Below, piece after piece: positions 18,248 through 27,614 of a stretch of DNA of 64,000 nt. The first letter of the stretch is position 1. Each line of letters begins with the position of its first letter. Position numbers and translations under genes: made by a program. Source of the DNA: an uncultured Clostridia bacterium (GTDB lineage Bacteria > Bacillota > Clostridia > TANB77 > CAG-508); assembly GCA_934168365.1 (NCBI GenBank), contig CAKPNJ010000005.1, forward strand, positions 1-64,000, given 5' to 3'. The notes under the pieces are model-generated. The model was given only the letters and a program-made list of their open reading frames with translations, did no database searches and had not been told where the DNA came from.

Positions 18248-21200
18248 ATGAATGGCTTTGTACACTTACATATACACAGTGAATTTAGTTTACTAGATGG
18301 AGCAAATAGAATAAAGGACTTACCAGTAAGGGCAAAAGAATTAGGAATGAATGCTATGGCAATTACAGACCATGGTGCTATGTTTGGTGCAATTGACTTT
18401 TATAAAGCATGTAAAGCAAATGACATTAAACCAATAATAGGTTGTGAGGTTTATGTGGCACCAAGAAATAGAAAAGATAAAGACCCTAATTTAGATGCTA
18501 GATATAGCCATTTAATATTATTAGCTAAAGATAATCAAGGATATAAGAACCTTGCAACCTTAGTTTCTTTGGGCTATACAGAAGGTTTTTATTATAAACC
18601 TAGAATAGATCATGAAATAATAGAAAAATATCATGAAGGAATAATATGCTTAAGTGCATGTCTAGCTGGTGAAGTAAACCAAGCAATACTTGCAAATGAT
18701 ATGGAAAAAGCAAAAGAAGTTGCATTATGGTACAAGTCTATATTTGGAGAGGACTATTATTTAGAAATTCAAAACAATGGAATAAAAGAACAGGTTTTAG
18801 CAAACCAAAAACTAATACAATTATCAAGAGAGCTAGACATTCCACTTGTAGCAACAAATGATGCTCACTATTTAAAAAGAGAAGATGCGTATAACCATGA
18901 GGTTTTGCTTTGCATACAAACTGGAAAACGTATGACAGATGAAGATAGAATGAAATTTGACACAGATGAGTTATATGTTAAATCACCAGAAGAGATGAGT
19001 GACTACTTTAAAAATGTACCAGATGCGATTGAAAATACGGTGAAAATAGCAGAAAAATGCAATGTAGAATTTGAATTTGGACATACAATTTTGCCAAATT
19101 ATGATGTTCCACAAGAATTTGCAACTCACTATGATTATTTGGAAAGACTTACTTATGATGGACTAAAAAATAGATATGGAGAAAATCCAAGTAAAGAAAT
19201 ATTAGAGAGAACAGAATATGAATTAAGTGTCATTAAAAAAATGGGATATGTAGACTATTTCTTAATTGTGTGGGACTATATTCATTATGCTAAAACACAC
19301 AATATACCAGTTGGACCAGGTAGAGGTTCAGGAGCAGGTTCAATAGTTGCATATAGTATTGAAATTACAGATATTGACCCTATTCAATATAACCTGATTT
19401 TTGAGCGTTTTCTAAATCCTGAAAGAATTAGTATGCCTGATTTTGACGTTGACTTTTGCTATGAAAAAAGAGATAAGGTTATAGAATATGTTGAGCAAAA
19501 ATATGGTAAAGACCATGTTTCACAGATTATTACATTTGGAACAATGTCTGCTAGAATGGTTATTCGTGATGTGGCAAGAGTATTAGATATGCCTTATGCA
19601 GAAGCAGACAAACTAGCTAAAATGATACCAAATGAAATACATATTACAATAAAAAAAGCTATGGAGCAAAACAAAGAACTAAAAGACCTTTATGAAACAG
19701 ACGAAGAAATTAAAAAGATGCTAAATATTGCCATGGCTCTAGAAGGAATGCCAAGACAGGCTTCAACACATGCCTGTGGTATAGTTATTACAAAAGAACC
19801 AGTTGTAAGCTATGTGCCACTTTATGTAAGAGATGGAGCTATATCAACACAATATATAATGACAACACTAGAAGAACTTGGACTTTTAAAAATGGATTTC
19901 TTAGGATTAAGAACATTAACTGTTATTCAAGATACAATAGATTTGGTAAAACAAAATCAAGGAATAGATGTTAAGTTTGATGAAAAAATGAATGATCCTA
20001 AAGTATACAAACTATGGCAAAATGGAGAATCAGTTGGTATATTCCAGTTTGAAAGTCAAGGAATGACAAACTTCATGAAGGAATTAAAACCAGACTGCTT
20101 GGAAGATATAATTGCGGGTGTTTCTTTATACAGACCTGGTCCAATGGATCAAATACCAAGATATATTGCAAATAAAAAAGATCCAGAACATGCAGTATAT
20201 ACACATCCTGCGCTAAAGCCAATTCTTGAAGTTACTTATGGTTGTATGGTTTACCAAGAACAAGTTATGCAAATAGTTAGAGACTTAGCAGGGTATTCAT
20301 TAGGCAGAGCCGACTTAGTAAGAAGAGCCATGGGTAAGAAAAAGCTAGATGTAATGGCAAAGGAAAGAGAAATATTTATACATGGACAAACAGATGAAAA
20401 TGGAAATATTGTTGTTCCTGGTTGCATTAGAAATGGTATAGATGAACAGTCTGCAAATAAAATATTTGATGAAATGGCTGAATTTGCTAAATACGCATTT
20501 AATAAGTCACATGCTGCAGCTTATGCAGTTGTATCATATAGGACAGCATATTTAAAAGCATATTACCCAACAGAATTTATGGCAGCAATGCTTAACAGCT
20601 TTTTAGGAAATTTAGATAAAGTGCCTGGTTATATTGAAGAATGTAAAAAACTATCAATTCAAATATTAAAACCAGATATAAATAAAAGCTATACAAGATT
20701 TACAGTTGATAAAAATCAAATTCGTTTTGGACTTGGAAGTATAAAAAATGTTGGAACAGCTGCTGTTGACGAAATAGTAGCAGAAAGAACAAAACATGGA
20801 GAATTTAAGGATTTTAGTGATTTCTGCGAAAGAATAAAAGAAACAACAGTTAATAAAAAATGTATTGAAAGTTTAATAAAAGCAGGTGCTTTTGATGAAC
20901 TAGGGCAAACAAGAAAGACTTTGATGGTATCTTATGAAAATATTATTGATACAATAAATAATGATAAAAAAGGCTTTGATGGACAGGTTTCAATGTTTGA
21001 CTTAGGAGGAGAAACTCAAAATGAAGAAATAAAATATAATTATATAATAGAACCTGAATATGACGAAAAAGAAAAACTTTCAATGGAAAAAGAAATGCTT
21101 GGAATATACATTTCAGGACATCCATTAGAAAAAATGAGAGAACAAATCGAAGCAAAAACCACCATAAACAGCTTAAAATTAAGAGAAATATCAGAACAGA

Positions 21201-21721
21201 ATGAAATAGAAGAAGAAGAAAAAGTTACTGAATATCAAGATGGACAAAATGTAATATATGCAGGCATAGTAACAAGCGTTAAAAAGAAATATACTAAAAA
21301 CAATACAATTATGGCATTTGTTACAATTGAAGATTTATATGGTGCAACTGAATTTATAGTTTTTGATAGTTGCTATAGACAATGCTCTGATATATTAGTA
21401 AATGATAATATTGTTGTAGTAGAAGGTAGACTAAGCATTAGAGAAGATGAAGAACCTAAAATTGTAGCTAGAACAATAAAAGAATTTGCAGAAATCAAGA
21501 AAAAGGCATTTGAATTAAATGTTACAAATTTAGATGAAGAAACTAAAGAAAAACTTAAAGGCGCAATATACTTCTTCAATGGAGAAAGAAGTAATATGCA
21601 AATGCAAATAAGAAACGGAGAAAAACTTGATAAAGCAGGTGGAATTTATATGACAACAGAAATCTTAAAAGAATTTCAAGAGCTAGTAGGAGACGAAAAC
21701 GCTACCGTAATAAATGTGTAA
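18248..21721 (+). CDS. dnaE: DNA polymerase III alpha subunit (DnaE1)
   Basis: This replicative polymerase has 1157 residues. An N-terminal PHP domain opens with HLHIHSEFSLLDG and carries ITDHGAMFG. The C-family polymerase core has GPGRGSGAGSIVAY and the catalytic PDFDVDF near residue 398. The fingers and tandem HhH region follow, and an OB-fold (VIYAGIVTSVKKKY ... ATEFIVFDSCY) sits near the C terminus. Length and domain order match DnaE1 rather than the shorter DnaE3. AGGAGA precedes ATG. It is flanked on both sides by pilin-like genes and appears monocistronic. Confidence 0.97.
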   Translation: MNGFVHLHIHSEFSLLDGANRIKDLPVRAKELGMNAMAITDHGAMFGAIDFYKACKANDIKPIIGCEVYVAPRNRKDKDPNLDARYSHLILLAKDNQGYKNLATLVSLGYTEGFYYKPRIDHEIIEKYHEGIICLSACLAGEVNQAILANDMEKAKEVALWYKSIFGEDYYLEIQNNGIKEQVLANQKLIQLSRELDIPLVATNDAHYLKREDAYNHEVLLCIQTGKRMTDEDRMKFDTDELYVKSPEEMSDYFKNVPDAIENTVKIAEKCNVEFEFGHTILPNYDVPQEFATHYDYLERLTYDGLKNRYGENPSKEILERTEYELSVIKKMGYVDYFLIVWDYIHYAKTHNIPVGPGRGSGAGSIVAYSIEITDIDPIQYNLIFERFLNPERISMPDFDVDFCYEKRDKVIEYVEQKYGKDHVSQIITFGTMSARMVIRDVARVLDMPYAEADKLAKMIPNEIHITIKKAMEQNKELKDLYETDEEIKKMLNIAMALEGMPRQASTHACGIVITKEPVVSYVPLYVRDGAISTQYIMTTLEELGLLKMDFLGLRTLTVIQDTIDLVKQNQGIDVKFDEKMNDPKVYKLWQNGESVGIFQFESQGMTNFMKELKPDCLEDIIAGVSLYRPGPMDQIPRYIANKKDPEHAVYTHPALKPILEVTYGCMVYQEQVMQIVRDLAGYSLGRADLVRRAMGKKKLDVMAKEREIFIHGQTDENGNIVVPGCIRNGIDEQSANKIFDEMAEFAKYAFNKSHAAAYAVVSYRTAYLKAYYPTEFMAAMLNSFLGNLDKVPGYIEECKKLSIQILKPDINKSYTRFTVDKNQIRFGLGSIKNVGTAAVDEIVAERTKHGEFKDFSDFCERIKETTVNKKCIESLIKAGAFDELGQTRKTLMVSYENIIDTINNDKKGFDGQVSMFDLGGETQNEEIKYNYIIEPEYDEKEKLSMEKEMLGIYISGHPLEKMREQIEAKTTINSLKLREISEQNEIEEEEKVTEYQDGQNVIYAGIVTSVKKKYTKNNTIMAFVTIEDLYGATEFIVFDSCYRQCSDILVNDNIVVVEGRLSIREDEEPKIVARTIKEFAEIKKKAFELNVTNLDEETKEKLKGAIYFFNGERSNMQMQIRNGEKLDKAGGIYMTTEILKEFQELVGDENATVINV

Positions 21722-21782
21722 GGCTTGAAAATTTTTTTACTAACATTAAAATATAAAAAAGAATAATTAGTAACTAAACTAC

Positions 21783-21811
21783 TTGAAAAATAAATATTAT
21801 TATGTTATATT
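21783..21811 (+). promoter_or_regulatory. Promoter of second pilin-like gene
   Basis: TTGAAA (21783-21788) and TATATT (21806-21811) are separated by 17 bp. The implied start near 21818 rules out an upstream in-frame ATG at 21802 as the translation start. Confidence 0.65.
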
Positions 21812-21882
21812 ACTATAAAAGAAGAGAGATAAAAAATAACAATGGAAAAAGCGTAATAAAAGTAAACAAAAGAGGAGAAAAA

Positions 21883-22155
21883 GTGGGATTAGAAAGAGAA
21901 GGTAAAAGGGCGAAGCTTTACACTGAACAATCCGGTATTACATTATTAGCTTTAGTAATAACGATACTTGTATTACTAATATTAGCAGGAGTAAGTATTA
22001 ATGCAGTATTGGGAGAAAATGGTATAATACCAAAATCAAAAGAAGCACAAAATAAAATGAACGAGTCAGCTGAAAGTGATTTGACAGGATTGAATGAATT
22101 AAATGCTTGGATAGAAAAACAAACTAAAGGAGTCAACGATCTAGGAGAAAGTTAA
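21883..22155 (+). CDS. Small pilin-like protein
   Basis: The protein has 90 residues from GTG at 21883, preceded by AGAGGAG. A basic leader is followed by SGITLLALVITILVLLILAG, a class III/IV pilin-like helix without Glu at +5. Then comes SINAVLGENGIIPKSKEAQNKMNES, nearly the same as the N-terminal stem of the 16741 gene. Here the protein stops after ~40 more residues, so it is a stem without a head domain. It may be a minor pilin-like subunit or a remnant of a longer relative. It is transcribed alone. Confidence 0.75.
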   Translation: MGLEREGKRAKLYTEQSGITLLALVITILVLLILAGVSINAVLGENGIIPKSKEAQNKMNESAESDLTGLNELNAWIEKQTKGVNDLGES

Positions 22156-22161
22156 CAGGAA

Positions 22162-22186
22162 AAAAGTGCCATAAAAGGCACTTTTC
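22162..22186 (+). terminator. Terminator after small pilin-like gene
   Basis: The stem AAAAGTGCC/GGCACTTTT (22162-22170 and 22177-22185) ends directly at the next -35 box. Confidence 0.85.
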
Positions 22187-22215
22187 TTGACAAAACATAC
22201 ACTTAATATTAAAAT
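22187..22215 (+). promoter_or_regulatory. Promoter of autolysin gene
   Basis: A perfect TTGACA (22187-22192) and TAAAAT (22210-22215) are separated by 17 bp. The leader before the start codon would be only about 10 nt. Confidence 0.75.
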
Positions 22216-22232
22216 GAAATTAGGTGAAACAG

Positions 22233-23447
22233 ATGAAAAATAAAATATTAAAAGTAATGACTGTTGTATTCTTAGTTGCGATAATTACAGTAGTCCTTTA
22301 TATTGCATATTTGCTACTTTCACAAAATAAAATGACATATGCTTCTACACAACATATAGAGGGAATGTATGAAACAATAGAAAACAATGAGATAAATATA
22401 GATGAAATAATAAAGGAAAATACTAAAAATATAAAAAAAGAAGAGATAATAAAAAAAGAAATAGACTTAGAATATACTACAAAATATGTCAATAACCCAG
22501 ATTTGCCAAGTGGAATTATACAGGTAGTTCAAGAGGGGATAGATGGAAAACAAGAGATAATAACAAAAAAAGTATATGAAGGTGATAACCTTATTGATGA
22601 AGAACAAGTGGGAAGTAGTATAACAAAAGCTTCTGTAAATAAGATGGTTGAGATTGGAACAGGAGCTTATAAGTCAAACTACAAGATTAAAGTAGGGGAC
22701 GAGCTTTATATTACTACCAGTTTCTTAGCTATTAAAGTTGAACCAAATGAGGAAAGTGAAAAAATTATCACTTTATATAAAAATACAAAGGTAGAATTAT
22801 TAGCAAAACAAGGAGATTGGTACAAGGTTAAGTATCAAACATATATCGGTTGGGCAAAAGCTGAATGTTTTACATATTTAGACCCAAATGAATCACAACA
22901 AGAATCGACATTAACATCAGGGAATAAATATACAAAACAACAATTATTAAATACTTTGAATTTTAATATGAAATTAAATAAAGTCAGTGGACTATCTTTA
23001 GAACAATATAAAAAGGTTTTTGCCAATGAGAAAAAAGACAAATCAAATATATTTAAAAATAATGCACAGTATTTTTATTATGCAGAAAAACAGTATAATG
23101 TAAACGGAATATTTATTGCAGCTGTAGCAATACACGAAAGTGGTTGGGGTGGCTCAAGCATTGCAACAAATAAAAAGAATTTATTTGGATATGGGGCCTA
23201 TGATAGAGATCCATATAACAATGCTTATAATTTTGAAGATTATTCTGAGGGAATAGATTTACTAGCTAGAGTATTTGCTAAATATTACTTAAATCCAAAA
23301 GGAACAAAAATATATGATGGCAATACTGCAGATGGATGTTACTATAATGGACCAACACTTACAGGAGTTAATGTAAAATATGCAACAGATAAAAATTGGG
23401 CAAATGGAGTATACTATTGGATGAAATATTTATATAATAACTTATAA
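22233..23447 (+). CDS. Cell-wall glucosaminidase with G5 and SH3 domains
   Basis: This secreted or membrane-tethered peptidoglycan hydrolase has 404 residues. An N-terminal hydrophobic segment lies at about residues 8-30. A G5 domain follows (EYTTKYVNNPDLPSG ... YEGDNLIDE), then a bacterial SH3 domain (YKNTKVELLAKQGDWYKVKYQTYIGWAKAE). The C-terminal glucosaminidase-like domain has AIHESGWGGSSIA with the likely catalytic glutamate, and KKNLFGYGAYD. Domain order resembles clostridial autolysins. The ATG at 22233 follows TAGGTG. GTG at 22224 is possible but would leave no ribosome site. It has its own promoter and terminator. Confidence 0.88.
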   Translation: MKNKILKVMTVVFLVAIITVVLYIAYLLLSQNKMTYASTQHIEGMYETIENNEINIDEIIKENTKNIKKEEIIKKEIDLEYTTKYVNNPDLPSGIIQVVQEGIDGKQEIITKKVYEGDNLIDEEQVGSSITKASVNKMVEIGTGAYKSNYKIKVGDELYITTSFLAIKVEPNEESEKIITLYKNTKVELLAKQGDWYKVKYQTYIGWAKAECFTYLDPNESQQESTLTSGNKYTKQQLLNTLNFNMKLNKVSGLSLEQYKKVFANEKKDKSNIFKNNAQYFYYAEKQYNVNGIFIAAVAIHESGWGGSSIATNKKNLFGYGAYDRDPYNNAYNFEDYSEGIDLLARVFAKYYLNPKGTKIYDGNTADGCYYNGPTLTGVNVKYATDKNWANGVYYWMKYLYNNL

Positions 23448-23450
23448 CAA

Positions 23451-23487
23451 AAAAACTGGAGTTTTTTTCAAAAATCTCCAGTTTTTT
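23451..23487 (+). terminator. Terminator after autolysin gene
   Basis: AAAAACTGGAG pairs with CTCCAGTTTTT (stem core 23456-23461 with 23476-23481) and is followed by a T run. Confidence 0.88.
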
Positions 23488-23488
23488 C

Positions 23489-23517
23489 TTGCTATTTTCT
23501 TTACTTTATTGTATCAT
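23489..23517 (+). promoter_or_regulatory. Promoter of the pilin-like/TadZ-like gene set
   Basis: TTGCTA (23489-23494) and TATCAT (23512-23517) are separated by 17 bp and begin right after the preceding terminator. Confidence 0.55.
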
Positions 23518-23558
23518 ATAGTATATGAGAAAATAAAAATTGAAAAGGGGCAACATTT

Positions 23559-23966
23559 ATGAAAAAAATAGTCGCAATATTATTTATTTTATTATTTATA
23601 TTTGGAACAGTTACAGTATATGCAAGTAATACAAATGAAAATGTATTAAAGTCTGAAACAGCAACTACAAATTTAGTAGAAATGAAAGATAAAGCCTTAA
23701 AGGCGCTAGAAGATTATCAAGTAGCATATGGTAATAACACATATGGCTTAGTTGCATACATCTTAAATATTGTTAGAATATATAGTATTCCTTTTGGATT
23801 TGTGGGGATAGTTTTTGCAGCAATTTATCGTTATGTTATAGGTATCAGAAAATTAGATGTTCAAGATAAAGGATTTGGCGTATTAGTAGCAATTATTACA
23901 GTAATGGTTATTTGTCAAGTATTACCATTGATTTTTGCAATAGTTGTTAGAGGTTGGAGGGGTTAA
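23559..23966 (+). CDS. Signal-peptide protein with two membrane helices, VirB2-like topology
   Basis: The protein has 135 residues with a clear signal peptide (MKKIVAILFILLFIFGTVTVYAS), a ~45-residue soluble stretch and two hydrophobic helices (about 72-90 and 104-128) joined by a basic loop (GIRKLDVQDKG). This is the topology of VirB2/TrbC-type pilins and related small conjugation pilin-like proteins. The sequence is too short to assign a family. AAGGGG precedes ATG. It ends 5 nt before the TadZ-like ATPase gene, so the two are very likely co-expressed, which favours a role in a surface or secretion structure. Confidence 0.65.
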   Translation: MKKIVAILFILLFIFGTVTVYASNTNENVLKSETATTNLVEMKDKALKALEDYQVAYGNNTYGLVAYILNIVRIYSIPFGFVGIVFAAIYRYVIGIRKLDVQDKGFGVLVAIITVMVICQVLPLIFAIVVRGWRG

Positions 23967-23971
23967 AACAA

Positions 23972-26260
23972 ATGAAAGTATTATTTGCAGTCAATAATGA
24001 AAATATTTCTGAATCAATTACAAAAAAATATCAACAAGAATACAAAGAAATTATCTCTGCAAAAAATGTATATTATTTTAATGCAATAATTAAAGAGTTA
24101 CAAAGAGATAAAACTTATGACAGAATAGTTATAAGTGAAGATTTACAACCATTTTCAAATAATAATTATGAGCAAATAGACAAATATATATTTGAAAAAA
24201 TGGATAACATCAGTGATGAAGCAATACAACAAAATGGAAATGATATTCCAATAATTTTAATTTGTGCAGACAGAAGAGAAAAATCAGATACTTTACTAAT
24301 AAAATTGTTTGGAATAGGTGTGTATAATGCTCTTATTGGAAAAGATAGGAGTATTACTCAAGTGTGCGAGTTGATAAATCATCCTCGTAGCAAAAAGGAA
24401 GCAAAAACATATTATCATGTAGATTTAGATGATGTGGATTACAAACCAGAAAGCGAAGGAGACGTTAGCGAAGTTGAAATTCAGAACATATTAAATCATT
24501 ATAAAAAATTAGGAAGAAATGAAGAAAAATATGTAGAAAGTTTTGAACATATAGCTAGTCAGTATACTGATCCACAGTTAAGGTTAATTGCAAAGTTTTT
24601 ACCTTTGAATGTTAAAGCCGTATTAGAGGCTAATAGCCCTAAATATCAAGAAGTTGTTTCTTTTGGAACAACTACTAAACAAGGTAAACCAAAATATAAT
24701 GACTACAGTAAAAATAGTCAGTCAAATAAAAGAGATGTAAAAAAAGATGGTGATTCAAATTTAGAAATAATACAACAGAACTTAAGCAAAAATAAGATAA
24801 CTGAACCAGTTATAATACCATCTTCAATAAATACAAGTAAAGTAAAAAAAGTAAATCAACAAAATAATAGCACAAATGAAAACAAAAAAACTGTTAAACC
24901 GGAAGAATTCGACGACTTGGATAATATGCCTGAAAATGAGGTGAAACTACAACCAGAAGACAAGGCTAGTATAGCACAAGTAGAAGCAGTAGAACCAAAA
25001 AGAAGAGGCAGACCTAAAAAAGTTCAAGTAGAAGAACCTGTAATACAAGAAACAAAAAGAGGAAGAGGCAGACCTAAAAAAGTTCAAGTAGAAGAACCAG
25101 AACAAGAAATTATGGAAGAAGAAAAACAGGAACCTACTATGTCAGCGATGAGTAGGGACCAAGAACCACTAAATTTGTTTGGCTTGGGTGAAGATGATAC
25201 ATCAAACTTTATAGAACCTGAAGGTAATGATATGATTTTGCCTGGACTAGATTCAAATTTCTTATTTGAACAGGAAACAGACAATTCGACAGCTGAAAAT
25301 ACAGAACCAAGAAATACACAAACAACTGAAAAAGAACTAGACTTTGACGAACCAATAGTAACTCCAACAACTACTGAGAGTTATAATAACAACAATATTA
25401 CAGGAATGTTATCTAAAGACAAAAAGATAGTTGCATTTGTTGGAACTTCAAAAAATGGAACTTCATTCTTAGTTAATAATATAGCAGAATTACTTTCACA
25501 AAAAGGAATAAACACTGCAATTTTAGATTTAACAAGAAATAAAAATGCTTATTATATATATACAGAAAATGTGGAAAAATTAAGAAATATAGCATATTCA
25601 TGTATTGAGAATTTGAAAATAGGAAGTGCACAGGGAATTCAGCCACACAAAAATTTAACAGTTTATACTACATTACCAGGAGATCCAAAAGCTGAAAGTG
25701 ATTTTTCTAATATATTAACTACATTGACACAAAACTATTCGTTAGTTATTTTAGATTGTGATTTTGAAACCGATTATAATTATTTTGCACAAGTGCAAGA
25801 AATATATTTAGTACAAAGCTTAGATATACTAACAATACAACCACTCACAGCATTTTTAAGAAATTTAAAAGCTAAAAATGTATTAAATCCAGAAAAAATT
25901 AGAATTGTATTAAATAAAATGATAAATTTAAAAAGTGTCAATGAAAGAACAATAATTGGGGGAATTTCATTTTATAATGATCCAGCAATGTCATTTATGA
26001 CAGAATTATTTAATAAAGATACAGTTAAATATTGTAAAATCCCATTTGAAGAACAAACTTATGCAAAATATTTAGATGGTATTATTAATTGTAAAATAAC
26101 ATTAAATGGATACTCTAAAAACTTTATGGCATCTCTTAATACCCTAGGAGATATGGTTTATCCTTTAATAACAAACAACTCATATGCTGGATATAATCCA
26201 AACAATTCTTTTTCGTCAAGTATGAATAATACATTAAACAGAATGAAAAATAATTATTAA
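23972..26260 (+). CDS. CpaE/TadZ-like P-loop ATPase with receiver-like N terminus and AT-hooks
   Basis: The protein has 762 residues from ATG at 23972 (GGAGGGG upstream). Residues 1-150 look like a divergent receiver domain (KVLFAVNN ... RIVISEDL ... IPIILICAD). The middle 250 residues are polar and low complexity. They contain two AT-hook-like units, RRGRPKK and RGRGRPKK, near residues 343 and 363. Residues ~485-720 form a ParA/MinD-type domain (KIVAFVGTSKNGTSFLVNNIAELL ... VILDCDFE) whose P-loop lacks the deviant lysine pattern, as in TadZ/CpaE. Such proteins localise pilus assembly machines. The partner may be the small membrane protein just upstream. Confidence 0.7.
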   Translation: MKVLFAVNNENISESITKKYQQEYKEIISAKNVYYFNAIIKELQRDKTYDRIVISEDLQPFSNNNYEQIDKYIFEKMDNISDEAIQQNGNDIPIILICADRREKSDTLLIKLFGIGVYNALIGKDRSITQVCELINHPRSKKEAKTYYHVDLDDVDYKPESEGDVSEVEIQNILNHYKKLGRNEEKYVESFEHIASQYTDPQLRLIAKFLPLNVKAVLEANSPKYQEVVSFGTTTKQGKPKYNDYSKNSQSNKRDVKKDGDSNLEIIQQNLSKNKITEPVIIPSSINTSKVKKVNQQNNSTNENKKTVKPEEFDDLDNMPENEVKLQPEDKASIAQVEAVEPKRRGRPKKVQVEEPVIQETKRGRGRPKKVQVEEPEQEIMEEEKQEPTMSAMSRDQEPLNLFGLGEDDTSNFIEPEGNDMILPGLDSNFLFEQETDNSTAENTEPRNTQTTEKELDFDEPIVTPTTTESYNNNNITGMLSKDKKIVAFVGTSKNGTSFLVNNIAELLSQKGINTAILDLTRNKNAYYIYTENVEKLRNIAYSCIENLKIGSAQGIQPHKNLTVYTTLPGDPKAESDFSNILTTLTQNYSLVILDCDFETDYNYFAQVQEIYLVQSLDILTIQPLTAFLRNLKAKNVLNPEKIRIVLNKMINLKSVNERTIIGGISFYNDPAMSFMTELFNKDTVKYCKIPFEEQTYAKYLDGIINCKITLNGYSKNFMASLNTLGDMVYPLITNNSYAGYNPNNSFSSSMNNTLNRMKNNY
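25003..25098 (+). repeat. Direct repeat encoding duplicated AT-hook unit
   Basis: An exact 36-bp sequence occurs at 25003-25038 and again at 25063-25098, a 60-bp period. It encodes RGRPKKVQVEEP twice. The identity at synonymous positions points to a recent tandem duplication. Confidence 0.85.
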
Positions 26261-26282
26261 ACGTTGTAAGAGAGGTGATTTT

Positions 26283-27341
26283 TTGACACTAGCAATTATA
26301 ATTATATTAATAATAATAGTAGTATGTCTATTCTTCTATAATTTATCGATAAGCAAAAAAATAGAGAATTTCAATAATATAAACCAAAAAATAACAAACT
26401 TAAATATATTACAAGATTTTATAAACACTATTAGTGAGATTACCTCTGTCAATGAAAAAATTCAGAAGATAAATAATATTTTAATTGAAAGGTATAATAT
26501 TAAGTATTCAACCATAGTTATTTACAATGGAACAGAATATGTTGTAAGAGCTTCAAATGTTGATCAAAAACATTGGGATGCCCTAAGAAACTTACAAAAT
26601 GAAGAAATTTTCAAAGATAGTATACAAACAGCAATACCAAAATATATTACGATAGAACGAGAAGGTGAAAGACTTCCATATCAAAAGATGGAATTTGGAA
26701 GAGCTAAATCTGCAATGTTTTTCCCACTTTATGTAGAAAATGTATATATTGGATATTGGATTATCGAGGGAAGTAAACCACATGAATTTGACAACGTTGA
26801 CACAACTATATTAGAAGTTATAAAAAATAATATTGTATCTGTATTAAAAACAGTTGAAAATCAGCAAATAATTGAAAACATAGTAAGAGAAGATAAATTT
26901 ACAAATTTAAAATCAGCTGAATATCTATTTGGAGAAGGAAAAAGAATAATTGATAAATATACAACATCAACAGTATGCCTATTTAGAATTACTAATTTAG
27001 AAGAAATAAATGAAAAATTTAGTAGAGAAATAGGAAATCAAATAGTAACAGCTGTGAGTGAAGAAGTAAGTTCAAATTTGGCAGAAGAATATATCTTAGT
27101 TAGATATATGGGACCAAAGTTTGCTATAGTGTTTTCAGGAATTGAATTGGATGCAATAGTTAGCTTTATGGGACAATTAAAAGAAAAAATAGAAGAAATA
27201 GAAATTGAAGGAGCTGCTCCAAAAATAAACATTGTTTTATCTACATATTATAAAGGAACAGCATTAGAAGGTCTTACTAAAAAATTAGAAGAATATTTAG
27301 ATGAAGCAGATAAAGACGAAAATACAATAAATTATTTATAA
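26283..27341 (+). CDS. Membrane GAF protein with degenerate GGDEF domain
   Basis: The protein has 352 residues, with TTG start after AGAGGTGAT. An N-terminal membrane helix (residues 3-20) leads to a short coiled segment and a GAF-like sensor domain (about 45-200). The C-terminal domain resembles GGDEF: DKFTNLKSAEYLF replaces the usual DxLTxLxNRR, and the signature loop reads GPKFA instead of GGDEF. Cyclic-di-GMP synthesis is therefore unlikely. It may bind nucleotide or act as a scaffold. It follows the TadZ-like gene after 22 nt and probably belongs to the same transcript. Confidence 0.72.
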   Translation: MTLAIIIILIIIVVCLFFYNLSISKKIENFNNINQKITNLNILQDFINTISEITSVNEKIQKINNILIERYNIKYSTIVIYNGTEYVVRASNVDQKHWDALRNLQNEEIFKDSIQTAIPKYITIEREGERLPYQKMEFGRAKSAMFFPLYVENVYIGYWIIEGSKPHEFDNVDTTILEVIKNNIVSVLKTVENQQIIENIVREDKFTNLKSAEYLFGEGKRIIDKYTTSTVCLFRITNLEEINEKFSREIGNQIVTAVSEEVSSNLAEEYILVRYMGPKFAIVFSGIELDAIVSFMGQLKEKIEEIEIEGAAPKINIVLSTYYKGTALEGLTKKLEEYLDEADKDENTINYL

Positions 27342-27355
27342 AGGGGGAAGGTCAT

Positions 27356-27610
27356 ATGATATCTGATGAAACCGTTAGCTTTAAAGTTGAAAAAGATAAA
27401 AACATTAAAGCAAAGGAAATTTTAAAAGAAGTATACCATGCTTTAGAAGAAAAAGGATATAATCCAATAAATCAAATAGTTGGATATATTTTATCTGGAG
27501 ACCCAACATATATCACAAGCCACAATGATGCAAGAAATTTAATCAGACAAATCGAAAGAGATGAACTTCTTGAAAAAATGGTAAAAAACTATATTGGATT
27601 GGAAGACTAG
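27356..27610 (+). CDS. ireB: IreB family regulatory phosphoprotein
   Basis: This 84-residue protein matches the IreB (formerly UPF0297/DUF965) family over its whole length: the start has DETVSFKVEKD, followed by LKEVYHALEEKGYNPINQIVGYILSGDPTYI and NARNLIR-type residues. In enterococci IreB is a substrate of the IreK Ser/Thr kinase, and its N-terminal threonine is phosphorylated. Here Thr follows DE in the same place. GGGGGAAGG precedes ATG. The usual order alaS-ireB-ruvX is reduced to ireB-ruvX. Confidence 0.95.
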   Translation: MISDETVSFKVEKDKNIKAKEILKEVYHALEEKGYNPINQIVGYILSGDPTYITSHNDARNLIRQIERDELLEKMVKNYIGLED

Positions 27611-27614
27611 CAAC

